A stretch of DNA of 64,000 nucleotides from assembly GCA_947471745.1 (NCBI GenBank), contig CANJKZ010000064.1, positions 62,001-126,000 of the forward strand, in the 5' to 3' direction. The first letter of the stretch is position 1; every line of letters starts with the position of its first letter. Under the pieces are notes generated by a model. It searched no databases. It saw nothing but the letters and a program-made list of their open reading frames with translations, and was not told the origin of the DNA. The DNA comes from Closterium sp. Naga37s-1 (Eukaryota; Streptophyta; Zygnematophyceae; Desmidiales; Closteriaceae). Positions 45,063-56,793 of this stretch are shown in pieces. Both the position numbers and the translations under genes were made by a program.

Positions 45063-46287
45063 TGTGTTTATTACGTTATCTGTATCTCTCTGTGCTTGTT
45101 TGCGTGTGTGTGCATGTCTGTTCGTTGTGTTTGTTTCACTGTGGGGTTGGCAGATGCCTTCTCATCTCCCCTACTCCCTTGCACGTGGAAGAATTGTCCA
45201 GGAGCGCGCTCCCAACCTTGTTCCCCTTCCATTGCGGTCTCTGCTACATAACCAACACCATGTTGTTGGTTCTTCTCGCCATCCTCGTGCCCGGGAGTCC
45301 ACCACTTGGGCCGCTTCCAGCACTTCACCCAGGTATGTCCCGGCTTCTTGCAATACCAGCAGGTTCCCTTGAACCCGCGGTAACCATCATGCTCTTCTTC
45401 TTCTTCTTCTTCATCACTCTTGCTGCTCGGTTTCTTGTCACCATGTCCGCTTCTGTGTTGTCCACGTTCATCACGTCACCGGCCATTCCCCTTACGCCAC
45501 TTGCTGTCTTGCATGCCATAGCCGCCATCGCCATCTTGGTTGTAGTTCAGCTGCCTCCGCCTGAAGTCCTCCTCCAAGACCTTGGTTCGCACCCACTCGA
45601 GGGTCCACAACTTCTCGTTTTGAGGAAGACTCAGCCCGCTTGTAAACTGCAGCCAAGACTCGGGTAGTAAAGACAGCATCCGTAGGCACTTCGTCTGCTC
45701 CGGGTAAGTGATGCCCGCGATCTGCAACTTCGCATACAACTCCCGCATCTTGTCAAGAACCGGTTGAATCGGCTCCCCCTCACTCAGGCGCAATGCCGCT
45801 AGTTCACGCTCCAGCATGAGCGTTGCGACCACCGAGGTTGGCGCGTGCAACTCCTTTAGCACCTTCCAAGCTCGTGGCCCGCAATCAGCTTCCTCCAGCA
45901 GGCGCATCACGTGTGACCGCTGGTTCAGCTCCAAGCTTTGTGAGAGAAGATAGTAGCCGGCGGTAGCACGCTCGTCCCACTCCTCTTGCAGGTTGGGGTC
46001 GTCCGGCCTCTTCTCCACACCCATCATCAGCTTCAACAAGCCAACTTGCCGAAAGTAAAGCTGCATTTTCCACGCCCAATCGTCGTAGTTGTTGCCGTTG
46101 AACTTGTCGACGACGAAGTTCTTCAACACCTCCTTCAATAGTGAGCCCGGGTTGGCATGCACTCTCCTTGGCGCTGATCCACCCGTGTCTTGGCCTCCAC
46201 TATTAGCTCGTGCCAGAGAACCTTCGTTTCCGCTTGACTCCATGGTGTTCTAACGGCAATCCTTGGAACCACAGCTCTGATACCACG
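45063..46287 (-). mobile_element. Truncated copia element 3 (primer site plus gag)
   Basis: Reading leftwards, a perfect primer-binding site TGGTATCAGAGC lies at 46274..46285, two bases from an LTR end ...GTTAACA (46288 onward). Gag follows, and homology ends at about 45150 before protease. No 3' part or second LTR is present in the window. The LTR itself lies to the right of 46288; its outer end is uncertain (46607, giving TGTTAG...TTAACA ends, is one candidate). Confidence 0.8.
45071..46243 (-). pseudogene. Copia 3 gag fragment with nonsense codon
   Basis: The frame starts at 46243 (MESSGNEGSL). It has a typical copia gag: FNGNNYDDWAWKMQLYFRQV, EEWDERATAGYYLL, and the LPESWLQFTSGL helix region. 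A TGA at 45476..45478 (CGA to TGA, as expected from CpG decay) interrupts it. The same frame then runs through an acidic stretch to the zinc knuckle CWYCKKPGHTWVKC at 45320..45361. The sequence stops before any protease motif. Confidence 0.88.
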
Positions 46288-46953
46288 TGTTAACTATTAT
46301 ATGTGATCTAGAAGCTCTAAGCACGCCTTTAACACACTAGTTAGTCCCCACGGGGTCACCTCCAAGGGTCCTCGGGTGCCTGGCAAAGCCAGCCCCTAAC
46401 CAAGGGTCCGTGTTTGTCGAGGGACGTACTAAGTGTAAATCCAATCACGTGCACTAGAACGCTCCCAAACTCGTTTGCGCAGGGTTGACGACGAATTGGC
46501 TCGTATGCAGAAGAAGCTCTTCACGTCAATACGATGATAGAGCAATTTTCATTCAGAAAGTGTGTGTTGCAACTTCGCACAAGCACGCAAATATAGTTCG
46601 CCTAACACACATGCAAAGGAGAATAGCAAACGGTTGATTAACTGCATTTCTAGGACTTCGCCTTGCTGTCTCGAAAAAAACGGTTGCCAAACTGCTGCTG
46701 CATTTGGCTTGATCCGAGTCCTTGAAATAACTGTCTTCAACTGTCATGTCTGCCAAACGCCTCTGCTGACTCCTCTCGCGAACGATCATGAACGCACAAG
46801 GAGAATCATGTTCCCTCGTGTGGAATTACCGTTTTCCCGAAACTGTACAGCTGTAAAACGGTTTTTCACCGTTTCGTACCTGTACCAAAACTGTCACCTT
46901 TAAATGCGCAACTTCTAGCGAAATGTCCTTGCGCCAAGTCACAAAAGACGAGG

Positions 46954-46986
46954 CTCGAGATTCAGTTACATAACTGAAATCTCGAG
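46954..46986. repeat. 33-bp near-palindrome
   Basis: CTCGAGATTCAGTTAC and ATAACTGAAATCTCGAG form inverted arms with almost no loop. It sits about 10 bp left of the 82-bp LTR copy at 46996 and may mark a rearrangement point. Confidence 0.7.
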
Positions 46987-47211
46987 TCAATCTCGTGCAC
47001 CACCAAACAAGAACATAGAGCTACACTAGGTCTACACTACAGGCAGTTATAGTTATGTATACAAGTACATTTTGACACACCCCCTAACTACCTGCAGTGA
47101 AGAACCATGTGCAGAAACACCCCCGGAAGGGGTACACCAAGCGCAGCGGAAGACGGCAGAGAGGAATGCGAGGAGGAGGAGACGAGAGAGAGAGAGGGGA
47201 GAGGAGAGGAA

Positions 47212-47430
47212 TGAGGAGAGGAGGTGGGGGAGCCACGCGGCGAGCCCCTCTTACGAACCCCCGTTTTACGAAGGGGGGGGATGAGAGAGGGATGAGGAGA
47301 GGAGGTGGGGGAGCCACGCGGCGAGCCCCTCTTACGAACCCCCTGTTTACAAGGGGGGGGGGGGTGAGAGAGGGAGGAGAGGAGGTGGGGGGGAGCCTAG
47401 CGCGGCGAGCCCCTCTTACTAACCCCCTAA
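47212..47430. repeat. About 76-bp tandem repeat, three copies
   Basis: Three copies carrying GAGGTGGGGGAGCCACGCGG and CGAGCCCCTCTTACGAACCC, starting near 47214, 47290 and 47366, with growing G-run variation. Confidence 0.85.
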
Positions 47431-47920
47431 TTCCACGCCCCCTTTCAGCCACCCCCCTCAACCTCACCCCCCTTGTCAATCGCCCCCAAGAACCTCACGC
47501 CTTTCCCCCAACCTTTCCTCCAACGCCACCCCCTCACCCTCCCCCCCCCTTCCCCCCACCCCAGGAGGGGCGGCAGGAAGAGAGAGGAGGTGGGCTGGCG
47601 CATGCTGGTCACCCCCGTCACCCCCTCACCCTCCCCCCCTCCTGCCCCCCACCCCAGGAGAGGCAGTAGGAAGAGAGAGAGGAGGAGGGACGGCCGCTGG
47701 TTTGTCACACCCGCCACCCCCTCCCCCCCCCCCTCCCCTTCAGCACCAGCCGATGCAGGGACAGGGAGAAGAGCGGGGAGGCCGAGTCACCCACCCCCGC
47801 CTCCCCCACTCTCGGGCACCACCCCACCACCCCACGCGCGGCAGAGACCACGCGAGGGACGCCACGGGAGAGCAATGAATCTGGGAGGGGCGACGGGGAG
47901 CAGTGGGGCGACGGGGGGGG

Positions 47921-48122
47921 GCAGCAGGTCGCGCTGGGGCACGGGGCAGCTGGTCGCGCTGGGGCACGGGGCAGCAGGTCGCGCTGGGGCACGGGGCAGC
48001 AGGTCACGCTGGGGCACGGGGCAGCAGGTCGCGCTGGGGAACGGGGCAGCAGGTCGCGCTGGGGCACGGGGCAGCAGGTTGCGCTGGGGCACGGGGCAGC
48101 AGGTCGCGCTGGGGCACGGGGC
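47921..48122. repeat. 25-bp tandem repeat, eight copies
   Basis: Unit GCAGCAGGTCGCGCTGGGGC then ACGGG, with single-base variants, inside the non-coding LTR element. Confidence 0.92.
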
Positions 48123-48125
48123 TGG

Positions 48126-48370
48126 CAGAAACCGCCGCTCGCCACGGGCGCACGACGAGCAGAACCCGCCGTGCGCCCGGGGCGCACGACGGGCAGAAAC
48201 CGCCGCGCGCCCGGGGCGCACGACGGGCAGAAACCGCCGCGCGCCCGGGGCGCACGACGGGCAGAAACCGCCGCGCGCCCGGGGCGCACGACGAACAGAA
48301 ACCGCCGCGCACCCGGGGCGCACGACGAGCAGGAAACCGACGCACGCCCGGGGCGCGCGACGGGCAGAAA
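48126..48370. repeat. 34-bp tandem repeat, about seven copies
   Basis: Unit CAGAAACCGCCGCGCGCCCG then GGGCGCACGACGGG, spaced 34 bp (48194, 48228, 48262). The period is not a multiple of three, so reading frames cycle and the overlapping open frames have no coding value. Confidence 0.9.
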
Positions 48371-48651
48371 AGAGGCGCATTGGCGGAAGCTAACGGTGGG
48401 CCCATTAGGTCTTAGGAGCTTAAGTGCTCTGAAACCATGTCGAAATAGGAGTTTAGGCTAAGAAGCCATGGCTAGGGTTTGGGGTGTTGAACGTAGCAAG
48501 CGAGATTAGCAAAGGAGAAAAAGTGGTTCACTAAAGAGAATGGAGAGTACAAATAGGCAAGCATGAGAGTGCACCACCAAACAAGAACATAGAGCTACAC
48601 TAGGTCTACACTACAGGCAGTTATAGTTATGTATACAAGTACATTTTGACA

Positions 48652-50150
48652 CTCTGTTGCTGCATGATGCATTTTAACATTCATTTTGAAGCATCCATTC
48701 CACCTCATACCTTGTTGTTCATTCGTTCATGTTGATGCCATAATTTTATGCTCGGCCGTACGATCCGCCGTATTTATCGACGAGGTTGGGACGGTCGAGC
48801 AAGTTCATGGTTTCAACATGATACGTACGTGCGTTCCGGTATTTGGTTTTACATATGGGGATCTCATTCAAGGGTGTTTTTAATCCATTATTTGAGGCAT
48901 CCGTTTGAACACAGTTTCAAAACATTCAAAACGGGTGCTCCAAAAAGTGCGTAAATACACTCTTCAAATGATATCCCCAAAATGTCAAACCAAATATAAA
49001 GGGTTGCTACGCAACCCAATGATTCTCATATCAGCCTGCGTAGTGTAGTTAATCATGTTGAGGATGATTTGGTCGCCCTCCTCAACCTTCTGAAGCTCGT
49101 GTCAGAAACCAATATGTTTGGTCGAATCAGGGACGAGTAACGAGAGCTGATCCAGCGATATTTTTCCACAACCTTGCCCAATCAGCTACATCCTCTCGCT
49201 AACCGCACACCACTGTCAGAGAGACAATGGAGGGGAAGCCAAGGGCACCGCAAATCTCAACCGCAACTGCGTGGCCATCGTTCACTATCCACGGCTGAGG
49301 TTTGCGTTGCGCCCATTGATTGAATCCACATCTTCAAATTCAAACGATTGGGCTTGGCCCCGTTTTTAGACTGACGCCTTGACGGTGGGGCCTCAGATGA
49401 CATGGCAATCGAAGGTCCCTAGGTCACGAAATAAAACATTCACCTGGGAAATCCCGTAACTCCCGCCTTTGCCAACGGAAACCTCGCTGAAAAACGTCAG
49501 TGTCGTTCGACCCGCTTAGCCGCTTAGGTGACGAGGCGACACGCGAACAGAAAGCAGTCGGCGATTTTTCGTTTCCCCTTCCCTGACCGGCAGATTCACG
49601 TGCCACGTGAACGATTTCTGACCAGCCACGGAGTGGGCTCTCGAATCTCCCTGTCATGGGAAAAACTTGAACCTGACCGGACCGACCGTTCGCAGCTGCT
49701 TGTCGTCATCCAGCCAGTTAGCCTGTAATCCAATCAGCATTGTGTTTTTTTCTTCACCGCTGGTTGTATCGTTCGCGTAGGCAAAAGACGAAAATATAAC
49801 CTACGGCTGCGATCTGAACTAGGAGAGTAGTTTCGAACGCCTTAGTGATTCTGGACGGTAGATCTCGTGTGGTGAGAACCCAAGAGCGTTGGTTGGGATG
49901 GGAGGGAAGAAGAGGCGAGGCATTCCGCGACCCCTCCACCTCATTCCAACGTCATTCTCGCCTGAGCCTCGCATTTCACCGCGTTTTCGCCTTTTGCTCC
50001 CATTTTTTCACGCCCAGATTCTTCTGCTCACCTTCTCGTTTCCTAGAGCTCAGCTTCCATAGCTCTAGAGATCAGCGTTATGACTTTAGTCTCAACATGT
50101 AGAACTCAGGCTTACGTTTACTGATGCGATTTCTCAAGGTTGTAGCCGTT
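48652..50150. other. Intergenic region with a small perfect palindrome
   Basis: 1.5 kb, moderate GC, no coding exon supported. A perfect palindrome GGGTTGCTACGCAACCC lies at 49001..49017 (7-bp arms, 3-base loop). Confidence 0.5.
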
Positions 50151-50800
50151 TGGTCTGCGTCCGGCTGAATCGTAGGAGCTTCATGTAGCGTGGAAACTCG
50201 GCATGTTTTGCGCATAAGGATTCTCCACTCAGGTAATACTGAGAGCATCTGCTTATTTTTCCCGCACCGAGTTTCATTGTCTGGTGTGTATTGCGCAGTT
50301 AGAATACGAAATCGACATGCGATGTTTTCATACGTTGCGGCTGCATTCTCGGAACGTGCCAGGTTCGTTGTGGACGCAACATCTTCCCCAATTTGGCTGT
50401 ACGCGATTTTGGAGAGCCACGCGTACTCGGGATTCGGAGCACTTAGTCTGGCAACGGCAGGATGTTCTCTACTCAGGTACTTGTCAACACATTCGCATCG
50501 AGTCCTCACTCTTTTTCCCGCATCGAGTTCTTTTGTCCAGTGTAATTCGTTGTCGCAAAACTGGGATTCGAAATCGTCATGCGCTACTTCAGAGTCTGAC
50601 ATGACGTCTGCATGCTTGGCATGTGGCAGGTCGTTGTGGTTTTGCTGGACGCGATTTTGGAGAGCCACGGATCGGAGAGCACGGCTGTACCAACTCGGAT
50701 CGACGCTCGTCCTTCGTCTCGCAGCTCAGGTATTGTCGCAAGCCACACCACTCGGTTTCGTGATGTTTTATGTAGTCAAATTCGCGAATTTGTTTCTTGG
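50150..50800. repeat. Degenerate about 245-bp tandem repeat, three copies
   Basis: Copies can be anchored on CTCAGGTA-like sites at about 50232, 50474 and 50726. Shared blocks include TTTTTCCCGCA(C/T)CGAGTT, GAAATCG(A/T)CATGCG and GCGATTTTGGAGAGCCACG. Each anchor looks like a 5' splice site (CTCAG then GTAxT). No recognisable protein results from any frame. Confidence 0.7.
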
Positions 50801-51335
50801 ATCAATTTCGCATCTCAATGTCTGCAAATTGTCTTTGCGGGTCCATCTCGCATTGCAGTTTCGCGTTTCAAATTCGTGACTCGTCTGCGCGCATCAATTT
50901 CGCAGGTCCATTTCGTGGTACAGTGCCTTTCGCGAGCGGCTGATCTGAAGCTCGTGGATCAAGGGTGGCAAATCCCACCCTCAGCAGTGCGTCCGCTTCA
51001 GATAAGTACCTTCCCCTCCCTAAACTCATCTCATGCTTGCTTATCTGCGCTTCCGATTGCTCTTCTACAAAATCTCGCCACTGGTTGGGGCCCGCTTCAC
51101 AAGCCACAGACCTTCTACTGCAGGTATCCCCCTCAGGTTCAGCCTCCCTCAGGTTCAGCCTTCTCAAGCCTGATAGCCCCCTCAGGTTCACCCCAACAGC
51201 AGGTTCCCCTTGAGCTCTGTGGCTTGTGCTGGCTGTACCCCGACTGGTGGCCCCTCCCCTCTCCCGCCTTCTCTCATCCGCCCTTCCTCTCCTCCCTGCG
51301 ACCTCACTTACCAGTGCTGCTTGTGTGCACTGCAC

Positions 51336-54300
51336 GTGGAGGGGAGAGGCATGGGGATCAACACCACCGTTCCCTCACACACCTCTCTGCTACTCACGCT
51401 GCTCTCTCCTTGTTCCCTTGGCCCTTCTCTCCCGTGCAGGTCCTTCAACACGCCTGGGACAGCATCAAGTGGCAGGCAGGCGCACGTGGGACAGCAAGCA
51501 CGCACCTGGGGCAGCACCAGCGTCGGCCTCATGCCTCAAGCACCTGGCGGCAGCAGAAAGCACCTGGCGGCAGCAGAAAGCTAAGTACTCACTCCTCCGT
51601 GCAGTGCACCCACCTTGCATCCCACATCACGCCCATTCTGGCGTTCCCTCATTTCGTTCGTCCATCAAATCGAGGCCACTGGTGACAGCACACGGTACAG
51701 CCAACACGCCTCCCCTACTGCAGGTAAAGCCCGCCCCTTCAGGTGAACCCTTCAGGTAAAGCCCCCCCAGATGAACTCTTCTGGTAAATCCCCCCTCAGG
51801 TAAAGCCCGTGGGTGTGTGGCTTGTGACTGTGCGTCCATCAGTGGCCCTCCTTCCGCTCTTCCTGCATCTCATCTCACCATGCATGCATTCCCTTCCCCG
51901 CTGCTGCCTCCCTCCCCCATACCGCCCTTAAATGCTCCCTCCTCTTTCCCACCCTTCCCCTCCCATTACCATTCTTCCCCTCCCCCTCCAGGCCGTTCTC
52001 AGCAGCCGGCCACACCCCGTGCTGCAGTGGGAGGGACACGCCATGCCATGCCTGCTGCCATCAGCTAAGTGCCCCTTCCTCCACGCCCTCGCCCTTGCCT
52101 GCCACGTCATCTCTTGTATCCTTGTGCTGTCAGCTTCTGGTTTCTTGTGCTTTTGCTTTTCTTCTTGAATCAGTGCCACTGGTGGGCCCGCCTCATATGC
52201 CACAGACCCCCCTACTTCAGGTAACCCCCTCAGGTGCAGGTACCCCCCTCAGGTTCAGCCCGCTTTAGAGCCCTTGCAGGTTCCCATGGGGTCTGTGATT
52301 TGTGGTCGTGCCTCCACCAGTGGCCCCGTCATTCCTCTTCCACGCATGACAGCTTCAGCCCTGTGGCTCCTACTGGCGGCCATTCCATCCACGCTCACCA
52401 TTCCCGTGTCTGTGCCTTGCTGCTGGGGGGGAGGGGCGGGGGTCAACACCGCCGCTCCCTCACGCCCCTCCCCTGTGGCCGTGCAGGGACACACACGGGA
52501 AGGCTGGGAGGAGGGCTGCTGGGGAGGAGAGCGGCTGGGGAGGAGATACCTGGTGGTGCTTCGGCTGCCTCTGCTCGCTCTCACACCACCAGCTAAGTGT
52601 TTCTTCCTCCTTGCTCACTCTTGCCTGCACGCCATTCCTTCGCTTTGCTGTCAGTCAATTTGTTGCTTGTGTGTTTCCTCCTTCTCTTGAATCAGTGCCA
52701 CTGGTTATGTCCGCCTCACATGCCACAGACCCTCTAACTTCAGGTAACCCCCTCAGGTGCAGGTGACCCTCAGGTGCAGGTATCCCTCTCAGTAACTGCA
52801 GGTCCCCTTGGGGTCTGTGGCGTGTGACTGTGCCTCACCAGTGGCCCCTCCTTTCCTCCTCCACGCATGGCACTGTCTCTTCTATCGCCCATGCCTGCGC
52901 CCATTCCAGCCACTCTCACTCACCACCACTGCTGTGTGTGTGCCTTGCAGGTGGAGGGGAGGGGCGTGGGGTCAACACCGACGCTCCCTCACGCCCCTCC
53001 CCTGTGGCCGTGCAGGTGCTCGTGGGGACGGGAGGGAGGCAGCACTGCAGCAGTTACGTTTCACTGCCACGAGGGCGAGTATGGGGCTGGGCTTGGCCTC
53101 TCAAGGTACGTCACCTTCCTCCTTGCTCTTTCCCTCTGCACTCACTTTCTGCTCTCAACTCTCTGGATGCCGTTTTCACTCATTCCTCTCTTTCCTTCAC
53201 TCACTCGCCTCTTGCCCTGCCCTCCGCCCTGCCCCCCGCCAGATCACTTGGAATGCAGCAGAGGAGTCTGAGTGGTGGGGAGAGGAGGGGGGCAGCACTG
53301 CAGCGGGTTGAAATCGCCGCCACAAGGGAGAGTATGGGGATGGGCGTGGCTTCTAAAGGTGAGCCCTTCGCATGCTCTTCCACGCTGCACTCGCTTTCTG
53401 CTGGAAGTCTGTGAATGCTTGTCCTTCCTGTTCGCCCTTTCCTGTTCTTTCAAACTTGCCCGTGCCACTCATGTACTCAGTCGCCTCCTTGCATTCCCTC
53501 CTCTCTCACCCCTTCCAGATCACTCCGCATGCAGCAGAGGGAGCTGAGATGCACAGTAGTAGCACCGCTTGCAGCAGCAGAGGCAACGGGGTGTGCAGGA
53601 GCAGCAGGAGGGGAGGGGAGGGGAGGGGAGGGGAGGGGATATGAGACAGCAGGCCTCAATGGCTCTTCATCTCCCAGCTAAGTGCCTTCTCCCCCCTCAC
53701 TGACTCGCTCCTTTTCACATGTGCTTCTGTGCTTTATTTGCCTCTCAATATCTCGCCACTGGTTGGGGCCCGGTTCACAAGCCACAGGCCTCCCTTTTCT
53801 CCTGGTAAGCCCCTCAGGTTCAGCCCTCCCTAGGCCTTACAGCCCCCTCAGGTACTCCCCTCACTGCAGGTACATCCCTTCAGGTTCCCTTAGGTCTGTT
53901 GCTTGTGGCTGTGCCTCCACCAGTGGCCCTCCCCCTCCCCTTGCTTGGCCTGCCTTTGAACTCTCAGTCACAATTCATCACGACCCCTGATAGCCCACTG
54001 ACTAGCTCTGTGTGTGTGCATTGCATGTGGAGGGGAGGGGCGTGGGGGTCAACACCGCCGCTCCCTCGTGCCCCTCCCCTGTGGCCGTGCAGGTACACAC
54101 ACGGGAGGCTGGGCTGGGAGGAGGGCTGCTGGGAGGAGTGACCTGGTGCTCCTTCAACTGCCTCTTGCTCTCACGCCTCCAGCTAAGTGCCTCTTCCTCC
54201 ACGCCCTCGCCCTTGTCCGCCATCATCTCTTCTTCTCCTTTGCTGCCACTCCCTTTCCCTTCTTCTCCAAACACTGCCACTGCTTGGGACCGCCCCACAT

Positions 54301-56793
54301 GCCACAGACCCCTTTACTTCAGGTAACTCATCAGGTGCAGGTATCCCCCTCAGGTACTGCAGGTTCCCTTGGGGTCTGTGACTTGTGCCCGTGCTTCCAC
54401 CAGTGGCCCCTCTTCTTCCTGATTTGGCAGCTTCTGGCGGTTCTCTTGTGCTTGTGGCCATTCCATGCACGCTCACTACTGCTGTGTGTGTTCCTTGCGG
54501 GTGGAGGGGAGGGGCGTGGGGTCAACACCGCCGCTCCCTCACGCCTCTCCCCTGTGGCCGTGCAGGTACACACACGGGAGGCTGGGAGGAGGGCTGCTGG
54601 GGAGGAGTCACCTGGTGCTCCTTCAGCTGCCTTCTGCTCGCTCTCACATGACCAGCTAAGTACCCCTTCCTCCGCACCCTCACCCTTGCTGCCACATCAT
54701 ATTTTCTTGTCCTTTTCTGTCGGTTTGTTGGCCGCTTGTGCTTTCGCCTTTCTCCTTGAATTAGTGCCACTGGTTGGGCCCGGCTCACATGCCACAAACC
54801 CTCTTACGTCAGGTTTGACCCTCATATCCAGGTAACCCCTTCAGGTGCAGGTATCCCTCTCAGTAACTGCAGGTCCCCTTGGGGTCTGTGGCGTGTGACT
54901 GTGCCTCACCAGTGGCCCCTCCTTTCCTCCTCCACGCATGGCAGTGTCTCTTCTATCGCCCATGCCTGCGCCCATTCCAGGCACTCTCACTCACCACTGC
55001 TGTGTGTGTGCCTTGCAGGTGGAGGGGAGGGGCGTGGGGTCAACACCGTCGCTCCCTCACGGCCCTCCCCTGTGGCCGTGCAGGTGCTCGTGGGGACGGG
55101 AGGGAGGCAGCACTGCAGCAGACTGGAATCGCCTCGAGGGAGAGTATGGGGATGGGCGTGGCCTCTCAAGGTGAGCCCCTTGCCTGCTCTTCCCCGCTGC
55201 ATTTGCTTTCTGCTTTCGAGTCTCTGGATGCTCTTCCCTCACTGAGCCCTCTCCAATTTCATCCTCTTCCCTCTGTTTCGCGCTTTGCCTTCTTCCAAAC
55301 TTCCCCTTCCCACGCCGCCACTCACTCGCCTCTTCACTCACTTCCTGGCCTACCCTCCCTTCTGCCCCCTTCCAGGTCACCCGGCATGACATCACCACTT
55401 GCTGCAGCAGTAGCAGTGGGTTGCGCAGGAGCAGGAGGGGAGGGGAGGGGAGGGGAGGGGAGGGGAAGGCAGGGGATACAAGACAGCAGGCCCCGCCGCT
55501 TGGTCAACTGCCAGCTAAGTGCCTTCACCTCCCTCCAACTCACCTTGCTTGGCGCTCACTGGTCATTTCGCATGTCCTTGTGTTGTTTGTCTGTCCCTCA
55601 AATGCTCGCCACTGGTTGGGGCCCTGTCCACAAGCCACAGACCTCTCTTTTTCTTGGTAATCCCAGGTTCAGCCCTCCCTAGGCCTTACAGCCCCCTCAG
55701 ATACTCCCCGTACTGCAGGTTCATCCCCTCAGCTTCCCTCTAGCTCTGTGGCTTGTCGCTGTGTCCCCACTGGTGGCCCCTCCCCTCCCTCGCTTGCCCT
55801 GCCTTTGCATTCACAGCTGCTAGTCTAGCTTGCTCGCATGATTGCCCACTGACTAGCTCTGCTTGTGTGCATCGCAGGTGGAGGGGAGGGGTGTGGGGTC
55901 AACACCGCCGCTCCCTCACGCCCCTCCCCTGTGGCCATGCAGGTGCCGGTGGTGACGGGAGGAAGGCTGGGAGAAAGACTTGCCACGAGGGAGAGTATCG
56001 GGGTGGGGTTGGCCTCTCAAGGTGAGCCCCTTGCCTGCTCATTCCTGCTGCACTCTCTTCCTCCCTTGCATTCCGTATATGCTCTCTCATGCTCGTCCCT
56101 CTGCCTCGCCCATCACTCGGTTGCAGCTCCTTTTGACTTCCCTCCCGTTGCTTCCACACCTTCACTCACTCGCATTCTCGCCTGTCCCTCCCTTCTACCC
56201 CCCACCAGGTCACTCCGCATGCAGCAAGGGTACCTCGCGTGCACTCACCAGCAGCCTGCCAGCAGCAGTGGGGGGGGCAGGAGCAGCAGTGGAGGGGAGC
56301 GGAGGGGAGGGGAGGGGAGGGATGGGGCAGCCGGAGGAGAGGAGAAAGGGCTGCAGGTTCATCTTTCCAGCTAAGTAATCTTCCTCCTTAATCGCCCGCT
56401 TTCCCACTGCCGAGGGCCAACTACTCTGCTACCTTTTGTATCTCACCTGCTTTTCATGCTTTCCCCTCTGAAATCTTGCCACTGGTTGGGGCTCGCCTCA
56501 CAAGCCACAGACCCCCCCCCCCCCACTCCTACTGCTGGTAACCCCTCAGGTACAGGTACGGCCCCCTTTTTTTAGCCTTAAAGCCCCTTCAGGTTCACTA
56601 GGGGGTCTGTGGCTTGCGGCTGTGCTTCCACCAGTGGTCCCTCCTCCCTCACTTTCAGGTTTTTGCCCAGTCAATTGGCCTTAGTCCCTGCACAGTACAC
56701 TCACTGCTGCTGTGTGTGTGCCTTGCAGGTGGAGGGGAGGGGCGTGGGGTCAACACCGCCACTTCCCCGCGCCCCTCCCCTTGTGGCCTTGCA
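51336..56793 (+). repeat. Set of eight 65-nt hairpin cassettes in the array
   Basis: Cassette starts: 51336, 52425, 52951, 54027, 54501, 55019, 55878 and 56729. In the best copies GGGGAGGGGCGTG and CACGCCCCTCCCC pair perfectly over 13 bp around a 21-nt loop containing GGGTCAACACCGCC. Copies at 54501 (CACGCCTCTCCCC) and 55878 (GGGGAGGGGTGTG) carry changes that stay pairable in RNA as G-U. Copies at 51336, 54027, 55019 and 56729 carry mismatches. The entry spans first to last copy. Confidence 0.75.
53606..53640 (+). repeat. G4-prone (GGGGA)n tract
   Basis: GGGGAGGGGAGGGGAGGGGA-type runs here recur in two more A-type tails at about 55435-55467 and 56288-56320. Each has four or more G runs spaced by one base, the classic quadruplex-forming pattern on the plus strand. 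Confidence 0.8.

Larger units (their letters stand above)
46996..48651 (-). mobile_element. Degenerate non-coding LTR element (LARD/TRIM-like)
   Basis: On the minus strand, 48651 down to 48438 is a 214-bp LTR (TGTCAAAATG...ATTTCGACA). It is followed directly by a primer site TGGTTTCAGAGC (48426..48437, one mismatch) and GGGCCCACCGTT (48392..48403). The interior (47080-48390) is only GC-rich minisatellite. At the left end a purine tract TTAGGGGGTG precedes a second copy of the LTR start, 46996..47077, identical to the first 82 bp of the right LTR and diverging after GTGCAC. No gag-pol and no matching target duplication are seen. Reading: a non-autonomous element whose 3' LTR is truncated or recombined. 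Confidence 0.7.

Noticed and set aside
46288..47077. A single 790-bp LTR from TGTCAAAATG to GTTAACA for the copia 3 fragment
   Set aside because: Its ends do not match each other (TGTC against TAACA), and the TGTCAAAATG end belongs with the 214-bp LTR ending GACA at 48438.
50190..50879. 229-codon frame in the 50-kb repeats
   Set aside because: The same repeat units fall in different frames along the stretch, so there is no conserved protein.
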